Virus record (IMG/VR): IMGVR_UViG_3300037796_000062
Coordinates: 1 to 47,348 of that record
From: a virus
DNA: 47,348 nucleotides
Direction: 5' to 3' (one strand)
Shown: piece by piece, positions 44,991-47,348 of the stretch
Layout: each line of letters opens with the position of its first letter
Position numbering within the stretch: the first letter of the stretch is position 1
Notes under the pieces: model-generated
Databases searched by the model: none
The model's input: only the letters and a program-made list of their open reading frames with translations
What the model was told of the DNA's origin: nothing
Position numbers and translations under genes: made by a program

Positions 44991-45170
44991 TCACTTCCGC
45001 CGAACCCACATAACGATCAACACCAGAAGCAGCGGCACAATCGACACCCAGTGCCGCTGAAACATTTGCATTTCGGTTGCCTCTGGATTGCGTATCCAGT
45101 CTGCCAGGATGATAAGTGCGACCATATTCAGCAGCGCAACTTGTATGATGATTGTGGTTCTTTGTGTCAT
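44991..45170 (-). CDS. Small membrane protein in the head-tail operon (59 aa)
   Basis: The ATG overlaps the upstream stop (TGATG). Two hydrophobic helices are visible: TIIIQVALLNMVALIILADW and VSIVPLLLVLIVMWV, with a basic C-terminus (RRK). It faces the cassette convergently. Its place among connector genes is odd for a membrane protein, and it may be an extra lysis or immunity gene. Function unknown. Confidence 0.5.
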   Translation of the reverse strand: MTQRTTIIIQVALLNMVALIILADWIRNPEATEMQMFQRHWVSIVPLLLVLIVMWVRRK

Positions 45171-46228
45171 CACGTCACCACCTTCAGCGTACCGCTATCG
45201 TTCCAGAACGCCCCGGTGGGCAGGCCGCTTGCCGACGTGGGCAGTGACGGCGCAACGATGTAGTTATCCGTAAAGGCGACTTGCGGCACGCCGATGTAAC
45301 TACCCTGCGTATCTGGACAGACAATCCTGAGATTGCGATTGACGTTGACGTCCCAGACGGTATTAGCAATGATCTGTGTGCCCACGGCATAGCAGTCGCC
45401 CGAACTGCCCATCTTGATGCCCACCGTACCGCTATGGCTGCCTGTTTCCAGGATGTGCCCAAACCGCACGATCAGGCTGCTGTTGACGATGTTCCCCGCG
45501 ATACCAAGCGCGTTGTCGCCTGCCAGGTACAAGTCTTCCACATTGACATGCAGATGCCCCTGCCCGACCGTGCTGTCGCCGATGCCCTCCCCATTGGCAG
45601 GCACCCATATCTTCGGCGTGAACAGAAAAAAGATACCCGGGCTAGACGTGTTCTTGACGCAGAACGTGTTGACGATGCTACCCTGTCCGGGCTGCTCGCT
45701 ACCAATCGCGCCCGTCCCGTCCACCTCGTTGATGTAGCAGAACGATGTGTTATCACCAGATGTTTTATCCAGCAGCGTTGTGCCGTTCGCGGTCGCTGAG
45801 ATGCGAAACAGCCGAAGCTGTACCTCATCCCCAAGCGTGACCGTGCCGCGTACCGTGGCGAGCGGCCCGTCAATATCCACATAGTCCGGCTGTGCGATGT
45901 TCTCGGTGTACTCGCCGCTATCCACGATCACAATCGACACGCGACTATACAGCCCTGGTGAGAGTGCCGACGCTGCGGTAATCGCCGCGCCGATGGTGAG
46001 AAATGCCGTTTGCGGGTTCGTGCCATCGTTTGTGTCGGCACCGTGTTTCCCGACGAACAGCGTCCGTTGATACGTGGCAAATGATACGCCATCACGGATG
46101 GCAGCAATGGACGTGCGCTTCGTGCTGCCAGTGCCACCCGCGAGCGCCTGAATGGGCAGGTAGTCATCATCCGCAGGCGTCAGGCTCTCGGTGAGTTCGA
46201 TGATTTGTGTGAGTTCGTTCTCTGCCAT
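45170..46228 (-). CDS. Beta-helix virion protein (352 aa)
   Basis: Starting at MAENELTQIIELTESLTPAD, it has the N-terminal phrase LPIQALAGGTGSTKRTSIAA seen in fibre or spike proteins, then RTLFVGKHGADTNDGTNPQT and a long repeated beta region (DVDIDGPLATVRG-like and SIVNTFCVKNTSSPGIFFLF). A parallel beta-helix is likely. The end (GLPTGAFWNDSGTLKVV) is typical of structural proteins of this kind. It lies inside the connector genes, so it could be a head fibre or neck appendage. Confidence 0.65.
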   Translation of the reverse strand: MAENELTQIIELTESLTPADDDYLPIQALAGGTGSTKRTSIAAIRDGVSFATYQRTLFVGKHGADTNDGTNPQTAFLTIGAAITAASALSPGLYSRVSIVIVDSGEYTENIAQPDYVDIDGPLATVRGTVTLGDEVQLRLFRISATANGTTLLDKTSGDNTSFCYINEVDGTGAIGSEQPGQGSIVNTFCVKNTSSPGIFFLFTPKIWVPANGEGIGDSTVGQGHLHVNVEDLYLAGDNALGIAGNIVNSSLIVRFGHILETGSHSGTVGIKMGSSGDCYAVGTQIIANTVWDVNVNRNLRIVCPDTQGSYIGVPQVAFTDNYIVAPSLPTSASGLPTGAFWNDSGTLKVVT

Positions 46229-46713
46229 CACACCACCCACAAGCCGACGCCGCCGTCGGTTACGATGATCGTGTCGCCGTCCGTTGCAAGCGTCGGAATG
46301 CTCGCCAGTGTTACGGTATCCGGCTCGCCGCGTACAATCTCAGTATCCAGATAGGTGCTACGGGTCTGCGGATCTGTCTGGACGCCCTGGATATCGTATG
46401 CTTGCCCGTCTGACACAAAGCGCATCCGCTCGTCAATCTCTGGATAGGCGCCGCGCAATGCGATGCGATGCGTGACCCTTCCATACGTTTGTTCAGCGGT
46501 TTTTATCTCGCTCACAGCACCAGGCGAGCCACCGCCAGGCGAGACACGACACGGAATATTGATCAGACGGCTGCTGATCAGTTGCCACGCCTCTACCGGT
46601 TGCCCATAGGTGTCTTGCGCGGCATTCAAACGCTGCACCGTGCCGGTTTGCGGATAGAAGTCTGCAAGGTTTCGCAGTAATTTCGGATGTATCAGGTGAC
46701 GTCGCGCAGCCAT
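46228..46713 (-). CDS. Head-tail joining (stopper-like) protein (161 aa)
   Basis: The N-terminus LRNLADFYPQTGTVQRLNAA and QDTYGQPVEAW, then LINIPCRVSPGG and YGRVTHRIALRGAYPEIDER with RFVSDGQAYDIQGV, follow the layout of phage head-tail joining proteins. The last 35 residues (TLATDGDTIIVTDGGVGLWV) are an addition. It overlaps the upstream connector by 22 bases. In the family it closes the capsid exit after packaging. Confidence 0.72.
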   Translation of the reverse strand: MAARRHLIHPKLLRNLADFYPQTGTVQRLNAAQDTYGQPVEAWQLISSRLINIPCRVSPGGGSPGAVSEIKTAEQTYGRVTHRIALRGAYPEIDERMRFVSDGQAYDIQGVQTDPQTRSTYLDTEIVRGEPDTVTLASIPTLATDGDTIIVTDGGVGLWVV

Positions 46714-47084
46714 TCATTCATCCATATCTCACGAGCGGCAAACTCGCTCACGTTCTGCTCGGCAATGTCCCAGGCGGTACCCTCGCGTGCCTCTTCTTCG
46801 TCTGCCAGCCGCCGTTGGTGTTTTGCCTGTTCCCGAAACTCCTCCGCCAGTTGCGCGCCATCGGTCGTAATGTCCAGAAGTTTAATAACCTTCTGAATAT
46901 ACAACTCACTCCCGGCCACCGTCTCATAAATGCGGGCAATAGCGCGCCGCATATTACTGCCTTCGAAGCTGAAAAACACACCATACTCCTCATCCGTAAA
47001 AACCGGATCAGTCGTGTCCGTGTCCTTGAGTGCCAGAAGGCGAAGATTTCCGACGGTTGTTCCTGGTACGTACGTTGCTGCCAT
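46692..47084 (-). CDS. Head-tail connector/adaptor protein (130 aa)
   Basis: The ATG follows CAGGAG. The product shows VGNLRLLALKDTDTTDPVFT, DEEYGVFFSFEGSNMRRAIA, ARIYETVAGSELYIQKVIKL and LDITTDGAQLAEEFREQAKH, a pattern I link with gp6/gp15-type adaptors that bind below the portal. It directly follows the presumed capsid region in transcription order, as usual. Confidence 0.75.
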   Translation of the reverse strand: MAATYVPGTTVGNLRLLALKDTDTTDPVFTDEEYGVFFSFEGSNMRRAIARIYETVAGSELYIQKVIKLLDITTDGAQLAEEFREQAKHQRRLADEEEAREGTAWDIAEQNVSEFAAREIWMNEWLRDVT

Positions 47085-47229
47085 CGCGTGCAGGCTCCTG
47101 TAGTCTTATCTGCCCTTCGGGCGGTTCGGGCGGCGCTGGTTTCAACGCCGCCACTGCTGCCTTGAGCGCCTGGAGTTCTGTGAGTATGGCGTCCAGACGC
47201 TCATCAGTGCCGTTCGTTGCGGGCTGCAT
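47008..47229 (-). CDS. Small protein after the capsid gene (73 aa)
   Basis: The ATG shares a base with the upstream stop (TAATG). The N-terminal DERLDAILTELQALKAAVAA is a short coiled coil, then a Pro-rich and basic tail. It overlaps the connector gene by 77 bases, more than most neighbours, so the real C-terminus or the gene itself is less certain. Confidence 0.45.
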   Translation of the reverse strand: MQPATNGTDERLDAILTELQALKAAVAALKPAPPEPPEGQIRLQEPARDGSNVRTRNNRRKSSPSGTQGHGHD

Positions 47230-47348
47230 TACGAGCCGCTTCCGTTACTAGCCACCGTGCAGCGAAAGTCCGCCAATTGCCCACCGAAGACGTGCATCAC
47301 ACCCCATTCGTAACTATTGCTATCGAATGAGCCGATGGGGATTTCGGT
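47229..47348 (-). CDS. Probable major capsid protein, C-terminal end (cut by window edge)
   Basis: An open frame enters from the window edge and ends after 39 codons with TAATG overlapping the next gene. It reads TEIPIGSFDSNSYEWGVMHV followed by FGGQLADFRCTVASNGSGS. Position alone (after the head-maturation gene and before connectors, in one minus-strand operon) makes a major capsid protein likely. The fragment is too short to prove it. Confidence 0.45.
   Translation of the reverse strand, partial: TEIPIGSFDSNSYEWGVMHVFGGQLADFRCTVASNGSGS

Overview
The window is most of the genome of a tailed double-stranded DNA phage (Caudoviricetes, siphovirus-like) of a bacterium. The evidence is a full packaging, head and long-tail gene set (terminase, portal, MuF-type protein, head-tail connectors, tail-terminator-type proteins, a tape measure, a hub and a fibre), a lysis cassette, phage-type replication genes, dense short genes with ATGA/TGATG overlaps, and sigma70-like promoters with strong Shine-Dalgarno sites. 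Base composition is moderately GC-rich. No host gene is present and I cannot name the host. No integrase, tRNA gene, CRISPR array or insertion sequence was seen.

Layout: (1) 1-16868, minus strand: read from right to left this runs small early genes, Erf annealing protein and SSB, a PrimPol-helicase initiator, two DNA methyltransferases, lysis genes, small and large terminase, portal, MuF protein, capsid cement protein, and a head protein cut by the left window edge. (2) 16869-17011: a back-to-back divergent promoter pair next to a Cro/CI-like regulator. (3) 17012-31251, plus strand: early region with many small proteins, two PP-loop (PAPS-reductase-like) proteins, RusA, a two-HTH regulator, dCTP deaminase, a sliding clamp, a ParM-like actin module and a decayed second copy of it, membrane-anchored proteins and HTH proteins. 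(4) 31418-43820, minus strand: tail module, including two glycosyltransferases. (5) 43851-44980, plus strand: a self-contained three-gene cassette with its own promoter and palindromic operator, inserted into the minus-strand structural operon. (6) 44991-47348, minus strand: a beta-helix protein, head-tail connectors, and the last 39 codons of a protein that is probably the major capsid protein.

The two window edges cut adjacent genes of one head operon (head-maturation protein at the left, capsid protein at the right). The genome is therefore probably circular or circularly permuted, with a small piece missing between the ends.

How it may work: the early promoters fire in both directions from about 16.94 kb under the Xre-type repressor. 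The PrimPol-helicase, Erf, SSB, RusA and the phage's own beta clamp support replication with a host polymerase. Phased GGTTCC repeats inside the initiator gene are a candidate origin. A consensus promoter followed at once by a terminator (722-850) probably controls the capsid genes by attenuation or antitermination. The actin-type segregation module with promoter-proximal repeats, together with the lack of an integrase, raises the possibility that a prophage would be kept as a partitioned plasmid.
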